Assembly: GCA_902478715.1 (NCBI GenBank)
Contig: CABSMC010000009.1
Span: 1-49,412 of the forward strand
Source: an uncultured Adlercreutzia sp.
GTDB taxonomy: Bacteria; Actinomycetota; Coriobacteriia; Coriobacteriales; Eggerthellaceae
DNA length: 49,412 bases
Direction of reading: 5' to 3'
Shown here: positions 32,611-40,787 of the stretch, piece by piece
Layout of the letters: each line of letters opens with the position of its first letter
How positions within the stretch are numbered: the stretch's first letter is position 1
Position numbers and translations under genes: made by a program
The notes under the pieces: generated by a model
The model's input: only the letters and a program-made list of their open reading frames with translations
Database searches by the model: none
Told to the model about the DNA's origin: nothing

Positions 32611-32629
32611 GCAGCTCACAGCGAATTCA

Positions 32630-32676
32630 CCCACAAAAAGGAAAGGCTCTCACACGGGGCCTTTTCTTTTTGTGGG
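32630..32676 (+). terminator. Terminator of the OmpR-family regulator gene
   Basis: Long hairpin whose outer arms are CCCACAAAAAG (32630 onward) and CTTTTTGTGGG, extended inward by an A-rich/T-rich pairing to GGC/GCC with about one mismatch. Works as a strong Rho-independent terminator on the plus strand. Confidence 0.85.
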
Positions 32677-32683
32677 ATCTTTG

Positions 32684-32839
32684 GGGCCGTGTCCTGGCCA
32701 GAAAGATGTCGTCAGCTGAAGTCTTCGGGGTCTTAGGGCCTCACTCTGGTCAAAAACAGCGCGCCAGCTGCAATCTGCGAGATCGCAGGGCCACATTTTG
32801 GCCAAAAAGATACCGTTGACTGCAACGGCACCGCCTTGG
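32684..32839. repeat. Three degenerate 52-bp tandem repeats
   Basis: Units begin at 32684, 32736 and 32788 with GGGCC. Each then has TGGCCA or TGGTCA plus A-rich sequence at offset 11 (32695, 32747, 32799) and GTCAGCTGAA / GCCAGCTGCA / GTTGACTGCA at offset 27. Spacing is exactly 52 bp throughout with no indels, while identity between units is only about 60 percent by eye. 52 is not a multiple of three and no reading frame stands out. They lie in the 395-bp gap between the regulator and bioY. Confidence 0.75.
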
Positions 32840-32921
32840 ACGCAAGAAAACTGGTGCTCGAAGCCTCTCTACCTGGGAAAACTCTGGACGCGCAAAGCGG
32901 ACACACCCGCAGAGCGATACG

Positions 32922-32972
32922 CTGGCCAAAAAAGGGGCTCGCACTGCCAGCCAGTGCGCCTTTTTTGGCCAG
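32922..32972 (-). terminator. Bidirectional terminator after bioY
   Basis: Arms CTGGCCAAAAAAGG (32922-32935) and CCTTTTTTGGCCAG (32959-32972) are perfect complements, enclosing a second stem CGCACTG / CAGTGCG with a CCAGC loop. Six-base T-runs on both strands. It lies 34 bp past the bioY stop. Its outer TGGCCAAAAA matches the core motif of the neighbouring 52-bp repeats. Confidence 0.82.
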
Positions 32973-33005
32973 AATTCCCCTCCCCCGCTGTTGAACCAGA
33001 ATTGT

Positions 33006-33650
33006 CTACCGCACGGCGGCGCGGACGGCGTCGGCGCAGATGACAGCGGCCGCGATCTTGCAGAAGTCCACCATCATGAACGGCGCCACGGCCGTAAGGA
33101 ACGCCGTGGCCAGATCCACGTGCCCCACCACCATGTACTGGGCGCACCCGCACACATAAGCGATGGCCGTGAAGATGATGCCGGCGACGATCTCCACGCC
33201 GAAGCCGCGCAAAAACGCGCCTGCGCGCTGCGTTTTCGTCATGGCCGCCTTTTCCGCGCGCGTGAGCCGCGGCGCGTTCTTGCCGCCGGCCATACCGAGC
33301 CTCGTGCGCACCGCGTGCAAAAACAGCGCGGCAGCCGCCACGCCGAAGAGGTATCCCCACAGAAAGCCGCCCGTCGGCCCGGCCAGAACACCGATTCCAC
33401 CGCGCATGCCCGAGAACACGGGCACCCCCACCGCACCCAGCAGCAAGTAGCCCGTGATGGCCGCAATGGCCTCCTTGGGACTCAGCACCACTATGGCAAA
33501 CGTGATGGCGAACATCTGCAGCGTGAAGGGAATGGGGCCCAAGGGCACGACCACCCAGGCCGATACCGCCATGATGGCGATGGTCAAGCCGACAAAGACC
33601 ACCGACCGCGTTCGCTGGGTCGCCTCGCTGCGCGTCTTCGTTGATTCCAT
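33006..33650 (-). CDS. bioY: Biotin transporter S component BioY
   Basis: Substrate-binding membrane subunit of an ECF-type biotin importer, 214 aa. Seen: LGPIPFTLQMFAITFAIVVLSPKEA (in two parts), ITGYLLLGAVGVPVFSGMRGG, and GPTGGFLWGYLFG, the BioY signature. A polar loop of about 35 residues (LGMAGGKNAPRLTRAEKAA) between the third and fourth hydrophobic regions is longer than usual. ATG 33650 follows AAGGAGAG. The energising bioM/bioN or ecfA/ecfT genes are not here. No clear biotin operator was found upstream. Confidence 0.94.
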   Translation of the reverse strand: MESTKTRSEATQRTRSVVFVGLTIAIMAVSAWVVVPLGPIPFTLQMFAITFAIVVLSPKEAIAAITGYLLLGAVGVPVFSGMRGGIGVLAGPTGGFLWGYLFGVAAAALFLHAVRTRLGMAGGKNAPRLTRAEKAAMTKTQRAGAFLRGFGVEIVAGIIFTAIAYVCGCAQYMVVGHVDLATAFLTAVAPFMMVDFCKIAAAVICADAVRAAVR

Positions 33651-33772
33651 GCATCTCTCCTTCCACTCGAAGAATTTCATGGTAGGAGACGAGCGCGCCC
33701 CACAGCCCTCGCGAAGCGCCTCAAGCGGTTAACGGGCCGCCATGCCAATAAATTTGTGCAAGTGCTCAAAAA

Positions 33773-35218
33773 CTAATCGTACATCGCGGCGAGCTTGCGG
33801 AGGCGAACCATTTCCCAGGCCACGAAGATGGCCGTGGTGAAGATGGAGAGGAAGTCAGCCACCGGTGCCGCGAAGTACAATGCGTCCAATCCGGTGAACT
33901 GCGGAAACAGCTGCGGCAGCACCACGGGCATCGCATAGAGCAAGGGCACGAGGAACAGAATCTGGCGCGTCAAGGTGAGGAACACCGACTTGGCCGGCTG
34001 GCCCGTGGCCTGGAAGTAGTTCGAGCTGACGATCTGGAAGCCCACGAAGGGCAGCATGAGGAACTGCACGCGGATGGCGAAAGCCGTGAAATCAACGAGG
34101 CCGTCGTGGGAGATGCCGAAGGCATGGGCGATGGGCACCGCGAATACCTCGACGATGATGAACATGAGCACTGAGATGGAGGATGCCGCCCCAATGCCGT
34201 ACCACAGCGTCTTGCGAACGCGATTGACGTTGTGGGCGCCGTAGTTGAAGCCGAGCAGCGGCTGCAGGGCGATGGCGATGCCGATGAGCGGCATGACCGA
34301 GAACTGCCCGATGCGCTGCACCACACCAATGGCCGCCAGCGCGTCGTCGGCGCCGATGGGCGTCAGGGCCCCGTAGCGCACCAGCTGGAAGTTGATGACG
34401 AAGTTCACGATGGCCATACCCGCCTGCACGCAGAAGCTCGGCAGACCGAAGGCGAGGATGGTGCGATCCATGGAAAAGCTCAGGCGCATGGCGGGCAAGC
34501 GCAGCCGCATGGGAACGTCGCTGCGCAGGCAGAAGTACTGCAGCACCGCCAAACACGAGCAGGCCCAGCCGAGCACCGTGGCCAGGGCGCTGCCCATGAC
34601 CCCCCAACCGAGCGCCAGCACGAACAGCGCATTGAAGGCCACCGAGCCCACCAGGCCGATGACCATGGTGCCGAGCGCCCGGTTGGGAGCGCCGCAGGTG
34701 CGGATGAAGTTGTTCACGCCAAGGCCGATGCACTGCAAGATGAAGCCGGCACAGAGAATCTGGATGAACGTCTGGGCGTAGGGGCGCACCTCCGGCGTGG
34801 CGCTCGCCAAATCGAGCACCCAGGAAACCAGCGCCGGGTTCCATCCGATGACGAGCACGATGACGGCAGCAACGAGACTCAAGGACACCACATTGCCCAG
34901 GGCGCGCTCGGCATCGTCGCGCTTGCCCTCGCCGAGGCGCAGGGCCGCCAGCGCGTTGCCGCCGTTGCCGATGAGCATGGCGATGGCCATGAACACGATC
35001 ATGATGGGGTTGGCCACGGTCATGGCCGAAAGGCCGATCTCCCCTACCGCGTGCCCCAGAAACACCGAGTCGATGATGGCATAAGAGCCGTTGATGAGCA
35101 TGCCCACCACCGACGGAATGGCGAACTCCGTAATGAGCCGCGGAATGGAGGCCGTCCCCATCCGCAGCACCTTGTCGTCGCCGGACGTGCCTTTCTCAAG
35201 CTTCTTCTCGTCACTCAT
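33773..35218 (-). CDS. MATE-family multidrug/cation exporter
   Basis: 481-aa polytopic transporter with about twelve hydrophobic segments. N-terminal SIPRLITEFAIPSVVGMLIN and DSVFLGHAVGEIGLSAMTVANP, then the repeat half (ILAFGLPSFCVQAGMAIVNF) typical of NorM/DinF proteins, and GFNYGAHNVNRVRKTL. Exports organic cations or drugs in exchange for Na+ or H+. ATG preceded by GAAAGG. It is downstream of the ferredoxin gene but separated by a hairpin, so probably an independent unit. Substrate unknown. Confidence 0.92.
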   Translation of the reverse strand: MSDEKKLEKGTSGDDKVLRMGTASIPRLITEFAIPSVVGMLINGSYAIIDSVFLGHAVGEIGLSAMTVANPIMIVFMAIAMLIGNGGNALAALRLGEGKRDDAERALGNVVSLSLVAAVIVLVIGWNPALVSWVLDLASATPEVRPYAQTFIQILCAGFILQCIGLGVNNFIRTCGAPNRALGTMVIGLVGSVAFNALFVLALGWGVMGSALATVLGWACSCLAVLQYFCLRSDVPMRLRLPAMRLSFSMDRTILAFGLPSFCVQAGMAIVNFVINFQLVRYGALTPIGADDALAAIGVVQRIGQFSVMPLIGIAIALQPLLGFNYGAHNVNRVRKTLWYGIGAASSISVLMFIIVEVFAVPIAHAFGISHDGLVDFTAFAIRVQFLMLPFVGFQIVSSNYFQATGQPAKSVFLTLTRQILFLVPLLYAMPVVLPQLFPQFTGLDALYFAAPVADFLSIFTTAIFVAWEMVRLRKLAAMYD

Positions 35219-35367
35219 ACCCTCGCGCCTTTCTACCTTTCCGACGCTATTGTAGCCCTGGCGAACGCCCCGCGCAGACCCCGCACGACAAGACAGAGCA
35301 TCGGCACCGCCAACGGCACCGCCCTAGCCGCGTTCGCAGGCGCAGCCTCATCGCCCCGCAATACGAA

Positions 35368-35399
35368 ACGGCCGACCGACTGGGGAGTCGGCCGGCCGT
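35368..35399 (-). terminator. Terminator after the second ferredoxin gene
   Basis: 14-bp arms ACGGCCGACCGACT (35368-35381) and AGTCGGCCGGCCGT (35386-35399), one mismatch, GGG loop, followed by TTTCG on the minus strand. Lies 36 bp past the ferredoxin stop; the rest of the gap to the MATE gene shows nothing else. Confidence 0.75.
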
Positions 35400-35434
35400 C
35401 TAAGGGAGGGAGGGCTAGGGAACAGGACGCCGCA

Positions 35435-36076
35435 TTACACGAGGTAGTACACCGAGGGGGACGTGCCGGCGTCCTCGGACAGGCGCATGGTGTCGCGGCT
35501 GGCAATGAGCTTGCTCACGTCGGATTCCGGGTCGTCCAGATCGCCCCAGAAGCGGGCGCGGCCGGGGCACAGCTGCATGCAGGCGGGCACTTCACCGCGG
35601 GAGGTGAGGTTGCGGCAGAACGTGCACTTCTCCACGGTGTTGCCCGGGTGCGCCGGGGCGTCGAACTCGCCGACGGCCACGTCCTGGAACCACTCGGGCT
35701 CGTCGCTCACCAGGGTGCGCACGCCCTCGTAGGGGCAGGCGGAGATGCAGGCCTTGCAGCCGATGCACAGCGTGTCGTCCACGTAGACCACGCCGGTTTC
35801 CTCATCCTTCATGGTGGCGCCGGTGGGGCACGCCTCCAAGCAGGACGGGTTCTCGCAATGCTGGCAGTTCACCGGCAGAAAGCTCAGGGAGCAGTTGGGG
35901 TAGGTGCCGCTGGCCGTGTCGTAGGCCACAGGCTCCGTCTCGCCGATGGCGCCCACGGTGTAGATCTTGTTGTAGGCCACATCGGCCGGGTTGTTGTTGG
36001 CCACCTTGCAGGCCACCTCGCAGGCGTGGCAGCCGAAGCAGCGGGTGAGATCGATGGCCATTCCGTAATGAGTCAT
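35435..36076 (-). CDS. Four-cluster [4Fe-4S] ferredoxin subunit of second molybdoenzyme
   Basis: 213 aa, DmsB-like. Cysteine groups: CFGCHACEVAC near residue 13, CQHCENPSCLEAC, CIGCKACISAC and CTFCRNLTSRGEVPACMQLC, fitting four [4Fe-4S] clusters. Ends PSVYYLV like the paralogue at 16.8 kb. ATG 36076 lies 6 bases after the stop of the catalytic subunit gene, with GGAGG inside that gene's end, so the two are coupled. Unlike the first system no NrfD anchor gene follows. Confidence 0.95.
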   Translation of the reverse strand: MTHYGMAIDLTRCFGCHACEVACKVANNNPADVAYNKIYTVGAIGETEPVAYDTASGTYPNCSLSFLPVNCQHCENPSCLEACPTGATMKDEETGVVYVDDTLCIGCKACISACPYEGVRTLVSDEPEWFQDVAVGEFDAPAHPGNTVEKCTFCRNLTSRGEVPACMQLCPGRARFWGDLDDPESDVSKLIASRDTMRLSEDAGTSPSVYYLV

Positions 36077-36081
36077 GGTTC

Positions 36082-38589
36082 TTAAGCCTCCGTCTTCTCG
36101 AGAGTTACCACCACGTCGTTGACGGCGGTGTCGGGGGTCGCCTGGCCCATCTCGCTGTGGGAGAGGGCGCCGAAGTGGCCGTCCTTGAACTCGAAGCTGT
36201 TGAAGCTGCGGCCCGACACGAGCATCTTCTCCGGCACGCCGGGGTTGATCACGGCCTTCAGGGTCACGTCGCCGCTCTTGCTCGCCAGCTTCACGTAGTC
36301 GCCCTCGGCGATGCCCTCGGAGACAGCGTCGGCCGGATTGATCTGCACCGTCGGCTCGCCGTCGAGCTCGAGTGTGTAGCCCACGTTCCACCACTGGGAA
36401 TGGGTGCGCACGCGCATGTGCTGGGAGAAGATGTGGTACGGGTACTCGCCCGAGGTGCGCTCCGCGGAATTCACGTCGGCGTAGCGGGCCGGCTCCCAGT
36501 AGGGCATGATCTCCTTGGTCGCGTCGAACTCGGCCGGGGCGTACCAGGGCATGGGCGCGTCATTGTACAGCTTGAACAGGCCCGTCGTGGTACCGAAGCC
36601 CTGCTCGAAGGAGACGAAGTTGTCCACTGTAAACTCGCGGGCCGTCTTTGAGGCGCGCAGCGACTCAGGCGTCACGCCCAGGGCCGCCAAAGCATCGCTC
36701 GTGAGCAGCTTGTCCAGGTACTCCGAGGCCGTCTCGGTGAAGAACTGGCCGTACCCCATGCCTTCGGCGATAAGCTTGCAGATATCGTAGTCGCACTTGC
36801 TCTCATACATGGGCTCGGTGCACTTTTCCTGAATCATGAACAGAGGCGTAGAGCCGCCGCCGCCTACAAAGTCCTCGTACTCGAACCAGTGGCACACAGG
36901 AAGGAGGATGTCGGCGTACAACGCAGTCTCGGTCATGTCCATGTCGGCCACCACCACGAAATCCAGCGCCTTCATCCAGCGCACCAGGCTCTCGTGATCG
37001 CCACCGGTGGCCATGAGGTTGCGCATGAAGATGGTCAGGGAATGCACCGGGCAGGACTGACCGGCATAAGTGCCCGACTCCAGTACCTCCTCCATAGAGA
37101 GCAGGGGCAAATCGATACCGGAAACGCCCTGGGCCGGGTTGCCCTCGGCATCCACAACTCCGGCTCCGCACAGCGGGTTCACAAAACCACTTCCCTGGGA
37201 ATAGGTCCAGCCCACTCCGGCGCCCGACTTAGCCATATTGCCGGTGAAGGCAGCCAACACAAACACGGGCCAGTAGTTGAAGTGACCGTTGATGTAGCGG
37301 TCGGTACCAAACATGCAGTAGGTAGTCACCGGGCCATCCTGGGCGTACATGCGGGCGAGCTCGCGGATATCGTCCTCGGCGATGCCGGAAAGCTCGGCGG
37401 CGCGGGATACCGGATACTCGGCGATGCGCTGCTTGATGAGGTCGTAGACGAGGGTCACCGGGATGTCGTTCACCGTCTCGCGGCTGGTAAGCGACGGCTT
37501 TCCCGCCTCGCCCACGGCAGCCGGGGCGTCGGCGGCCTCGTCCCACACCACGAGCGGGTCGATGACGGCCGGCTGCCCGGTCATGGGATCGATCTGGTCG
37601 CTCGTCGTGGGTTCGACGCCCAAGTCGCTCATGCGCAGAAGGGCACCGTCGGCCTTCACGAACAGCGGGGCCTCGGTGCGGGCGCGGATGAACTCCTCGT
37701 CCTGCCAGCCCCGCTCCAGAAGGTAGTTCAGGGCGCCGAAGGCCAGAGCACCGTCAGTGGAGGGGTTCACGCCGAGGAACCAGTCGGCCTTGCCGGCGTT
37801 GGCGTTGAAGACCGGATCGATGACCACGTACTTCGCACCGGCCTCCTTGGCGTCCAAGATAAAGTGCATCGACTGCGGCGTAGAATTGCACGGGTCGGAC
37901 ATCCAGCAAACGAAAACCTTGGCGTTCGGCCAGTCGGCCTGCTCGTTCTGAGTACCGAAGCCACCGTAGCCGAGCGTGTTGCCCATGGCGAAGCTCGTCT
38001 CCAGGTCGGCACTCATGTTCGACGAGCTCATCCCCAGTACAGCCTTCAGCTGCTCGATGCTCTTGAGGGCCACGCTGCCGAAGTTGCCCGAGCCCACGTG
38101 CAGCACGTTGGAGGCGGGCCCGTCTTTCTCGGCGTACTCCTGGTACTTGGCGCAGATCTCGGCGATGGCCTCGTCCCAGGTGATGCGCTCGAACTCGCCG
38201 CTCCCGCGCTCGCCGGTGCGCCGCATGGGGTACTGCAGGCGCTTCGAGCTGTAGATGCGGCCCACATGCGAGAGGCCCTTGGAGCACACGCGGTTGTAGC
38301 GGTTGTCGGCCATCTCGCCGGCGGTGGTGCGCACCACTTGGCCGTCGCGCACGTGCACATCCAAGAAGCAGTGGCCCGCGCAGCCGCAGCGGCAGATGCC
38401 CGCGAAATGCTGCGTCTCGGGAATCTCCACGGAGGTGTCGGCCAAAGGCGCGTCCTCCTCGTCACCGCCGACCGTCTGCGGAGCGCATCCGGCTAGCGTG
38501 CCCAGGGCCGCCGTGGCCGCTGCTCCCTTGATGAAGCTGCGACGCGACAATCCGCGCGCCGGCACCATCGGCTCCTTCGTCTCTTCCAT
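36082..38589 (-). CDS. Tat-exported molybdopterin oxidoreductase, catalytic subunit (second system)
   Basis: 835-aa DMSO-reductase-family enzyme. Twin-arginine leader LSRRSFIKGA, then TLAGCAPQ, a possible lipobox. [4Fe-4S] site ICRCGCAGHC plus NRVCSKG. WMSDPCNSTPQSM corresponds to WGSNPVHSTPQNW of the first enzyme, and HMRVRTHSQWWN is in the C-terminal domain. At the position aligned with the serine Mo ligand (NDLSTGYG in the first enzyme) this protein reads ADLETSFA, i.e. glutamate. ATG after AGGAGAGG. Downstream of torD and lysR, upstream of ferredoxin. Substrate unknown; Eggerthella catechol dehydroxylases belong to the same broad family. Confidence 0.92.
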   Translation of the reverse strand: MEETKEPMVPARGLSRRSFIKGAAATAALGTLAGCAPQTVGGDEEDAPLADTSVEIPETQHFAGICRCGCAGHCFLDVHVRDGQVVRTTAGEMADNRYNRVCSKGLSHVGRIYSSKRLQYPMRRTGERGSGEFERITWDEAIAEICAKYQEYAEKDGPASNVLHVGSGNFGSVALKSIEQLKAVLGMSSSNMSADLETSFAMGNTLGYGGFGTQNEQADWPNAKVFVCWMSDPCNSTPQSMHFILDAKEAGAKYVVIDPVFNANAGKADWFLGVNPSTDGALAFGALNYLLERGWQDEEFIRARTEAPLFVKADGALLRMSDLGVEPTTSDQIDPMTGQPAVIDPLVVWDEAADAPAAVGEAGKPSLTSRETVNDIPVTLVYDLIKQRIAEYPVSRAAELSGIAEDDIRELARMYAQDGPVTTYCMFGTDRYINGHFNYWPVFVLAAFTGNMAKSGAGVGWTYSQGSGFVNPLCGAGVVDAEGNPAQGVSGIDLPLLSMEEVLESGTYAGQSCPVHSLTIFMRNLMATGGDHESLVRWMKALDFVVVADMDMTETALYADILLPVCHWFEYEDFVGGGGSTPLFMIQEKCTEPMYESKCDYDICKLIAEGMGYGQFFTETASEYLDKLLTSDALAALGVTPESLRASKTAREFTVDNFVSFEQGFGTTTGLFKLYNDAPMPWYAPAEFDATKEIMPYWEPARYADVNSAERTSGEYPYHIFSQHMRVRTHSQWWNVGYTLELDGEPTVQINPADAVSEGIAEGDYVKLASKSGDVTLKAVINPGVPEKMLVSGRSFNSFEFKDGHFGALSHSEMGQATPDTAVNDVVVTLEKTEA

Positions 38590-38757
38590 TTCCTCTCCTC
38601 TCTAGAAAGCCGCCGGGCACGCAGCCCGGCCTTTGAGGAAATTGTAGGAAGCAAGAAGAAGCCAGAACAGAAGGCATTCATTGACTCAAGAGCAACCCCG
38701 GGTTTTTACCTTAGAAGAGAATACTAGCGATATGGGAAATTGCTCAGAAAAACACTG

Positions 38758-39696
38758 CTACCCCGTCTTCTCTTTCCTCTCGTCGATTTCGCGGACAATG
38801 GCGGGCCAGTCGATCTCCTCGCCGGCGAAGTAGCGCATCATGTAGGAATCGCCGGCGCCCCGGCGCGCGACGACGCCGTACTTCCACGCGAGGGCTGGCT
38901 CCTCAAAGGGTACGCTCACCAGATTCGGATGCCGCGGATCGTCATCGAGCGGCAGGTAGGTGAGCGTGGCCGCCCGTCCGTCCTCGGCATCGGCCAGGCG
39001 CAAGGGCAGCTCGTTGTCGCTGCGCACCACGTCCAGCGCCACCCCTCGAGCCTGGGCCTCGCGCAGCATGAGATCGGCCACGCCGTTGCCCTCGCAGTGC
39101 ATGGAGAGCGGCACACCACGCAGATCCTCGATGGTCACTGCGGAGCGAGCCGCCAGCGGATGGTCGGACCGCATCGTCAGAAAGATGCGTCCCTCCCGGG
39201 CGATGCGACATTCGAACCGCGTCTCGTCCAATTCCGTGAACACCACGTGGGCGTAGTCCAGCGATCCGTCCAGCAAGGCAGCCAGCAGCGTGGGCCGTGA
39301 CCCGCGGACGTAGCGCAGCTTCACGTTTATGTCGTGCTCCTCGGTGGGGTACGACCGGAAAGCGCGCCATTCCGCCGTCGTGAAGACATCGTCGGAATCG
39401 TAGGTGCCCCCCAGGCGTACCTCCGTTTTCTGGGAGAGCTTCATGGCCGCAACGGCGTCCTCCAGCTCGCGGAAGCCCTCGACGAATGTGCGCGAGGCCT
39501 TGTAAAGACGATGGGCCGCCTCGGTGGGCTGCAGACGGTTCGCCACATTCACGAACAGCGGCTGACCTACCTCCCGCTCCAGGTTGCGCATCACCTTGCG
39601 CAACCCTTGACGCGACACACAGAGGCTTTCGGCCGCATGGGCGTAGTTCGTCGTCTCGTAGACCTTCGAGAAGTAGCTGATCTGAAGAATGTCCAT
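38758..39696 (-). CDS. LysR-family transcriptional regulator
   Basis: 312 aa. N-terminal winged helix: MDILQISYFSKVYETTNYAHAAESL, then the recognition region VSRQGLRKVMRNLEREVGQPLF. The effector domain (about 90-300) has DYAHVVFTELDETRFE and FLTMRSDHPLAA. It lies between torD and the catalytic molybdoenzyme gene on the same strand rather than divergent, so it probably controls this system from within the operon. The downstream 168-bp gap contains a GCCGGGC / GCCCGGC hairpin (38610-38628) before the catalytic gene. Confidence 0.92.
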   Translation of the reverse strand: MDILQISYFSKVYETTNYAHAAESLCVSRQGLRKVMRNLEREVGQPLFVNVANRLQPTEAAHRLYKASRTFVEGFRELEDAVAAMKLSQKTEVRLGGTYDSDDVFTTAEWRAFRSYPTEEHDINVKLRYVRGSRPTLLAALLDGSLDYAHVVFTELDETRFECRIAREGRIFLTMRSDHPLAARSAVTIEDLRGVPLSMHCEGNGVADLMLREAQARGVALDVVRSDNELPLRLADAEDGRAATLTYLPLDDDPRHPNLVSVPFEEPALAWKYGVVARRGAGDSYMMRYFAGEEIDWPAIVREIDERKEKTG

Positions 39697-39725
39697 GCGG
39701 CCCCTCCCCCTTCGCGTTGTCGAAA

Positions 39726-40505
39726 TTATACCCGAGCGCCTTCAGCAGCGTTACCGAGAAAGGACAGCACGGACAGCACCAGAGCGCCCCATTGGGCCAG
39801 AAGGCCATAGGGGGAGGCGCCCTTGCGCAGGGGCGACTCCTGTTGCACCTGCTCCATAAACGCCGGCAGCCATTGGCCGGGGTGGTCGTTCCAGAATCGT
39901 CGCGCCTTCCCGAGCCAGTTTTGGGCAACCGGCTCCTCGCCGCCCTGAAGCGCCGCCGCGGCAGTTGCCAAAAGCGCCGAGAGAAACGCGAGCTCGTCGG
40001 CCACACTGTCGGGCGGTTCGGTGGCATCAACGGGCTTGAAGCCCACCTCGCTCATAGACGCGGCTACCTCCAGCGTCACCGGACTGCGGAAGAGAGACGG
40101 CACTCCCACGCGGCCTTTCGCGCGATAGCGAAAAGGGGCCTCGTAGGGCCAGACGGGCACCTTCGCGCCCGGTGCCAAGAACAGCAGCGAGTAGCCGCGG
40201 CGCAAATCGCGCTGCAGCGCCGCCGCGTTCAAGCCCCGAAAGGACGCGAGCAGCTCGTCGCTCGCTGCAAGAGCTTCCGCCGGCGCGCCGGCGTCGGAGA
40301 AGGCGCCCTGCGCATCGGCGGCGAAACGGCCATCTACCAGAGCCACGGCCAGGGCATCCTCTTCCGGAAAGCGAAACGCAACAGACAGCAACTCGCACAC
40401 ATCGGCCGCCCCTGCGAGACGGCGTGCCCCACTTTCCTGAACCGACGGCACCGACGTTTCGTCGCCTCCGGATTGCATGGCCTCTGCCTCATAGACATCA
40501 TCCAT
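39726..40505 (-). CDS. TorD-family chaperone for the second molybdoenzyme
   Basis: 259 aa. Helical TorD fold: ADVCELLSVAFRFPEEDALAVAL near residue 33, LRRGYSLLFLAPGAKVPVWPYEAPF in the conserved middle (in two parts), and an aromatic-rich C-terminal region (ARRFWNDHPGQWLPAF). First gene of the torD-lysR-catalytic-ferredoxin cluster, 29 bp before lysR. ATG after GGGGGG. Expected to bind the Tat leader of the 36-38.6 kb enzyme. Confidence 0.86.
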   Translation of the reverse strand: MDDVYEAEAMQSGGDETSVPSVQESGARRLAGAADVCELLSVAFRFPEEDALAVALVDGRFAADAQGAFSDAGAPAEALAASDELLASFRGLNAAALQRDLRRGYSLLFLAPGAKVPVWPYEAPFRYRAKGRVGVPSLFRSPVTLEVAASMSEVGFKPVDATEPPDSVADELAFLSALLATAAAALQGGEEPVAQNWLGKARRFWNDHPGQWLPAFMEQVQQESPLRKGASPYGLLAQWGALVLSVLSFLGNAAEGARV

Positions 40506-40624
40506 AGCGCCCCCCTTCCACGTTCCATACTTGAAAAGAGTGTGCCACGAACCCGCTGGAAATAAGAGAAGACGCCCTTATACCCTAGAGGAGCCCAGGG
40601 TTGCCCCTTGAGCACCATTCTTTA

Positions 40625-40649
40625 AAGAGAACGCTCTTTTCGTTCTCTT
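40625..40649 (-). other. Hairpin upstream of the torD-lysR cluster
   Basis: 9-bp stem AAGAGAACG / CGTTCTCTT with a CTCTTTT loop. One of two hairpins in the 282-bp gap between the flavoprotein gene and torD; possibly a terminator or leader structure. Confidence 0.45.
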
Positions 40650-40683
40650 GGATCCCGCGTACGCAACGTGCCCCCATAGCATC

Positions 40684-40713
40684 GGGCGCAACGGCTGCAA
40701 AGCCGTTGCGCCC
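40684..40713 (-). terminator. Hairpin after the flavoprotein gene
   Basis: Perfect 13-bp stem GGGCGCAACGGCT / AGCCGTTGCGCCC with a GCAA tetraloop, 75 bp past the flavoprotein stop. No T-run, so the terminator call rests on position and stem strength. Confidence 0.6.
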
Positions 40714-40787
40714 GGCAAGGAAATTCGCGCCCCATCAGAGGGAGGGGGAAGAAGGGGCGCACCAGTAAAGCAAGTCTCGCGAAGAGC

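Noticed and set aside
32684..32839. CRISPR-like array
   Set aside because: Units are contiguous 52-bp degenerate tandem repeats without constant repeats and unique spacers; no cas genes.
33651..33772. BirA operator upstream of bioY
   Set aside because: No convincing long dyad found, and the BirA in this window lacks a DNA-binding domain.
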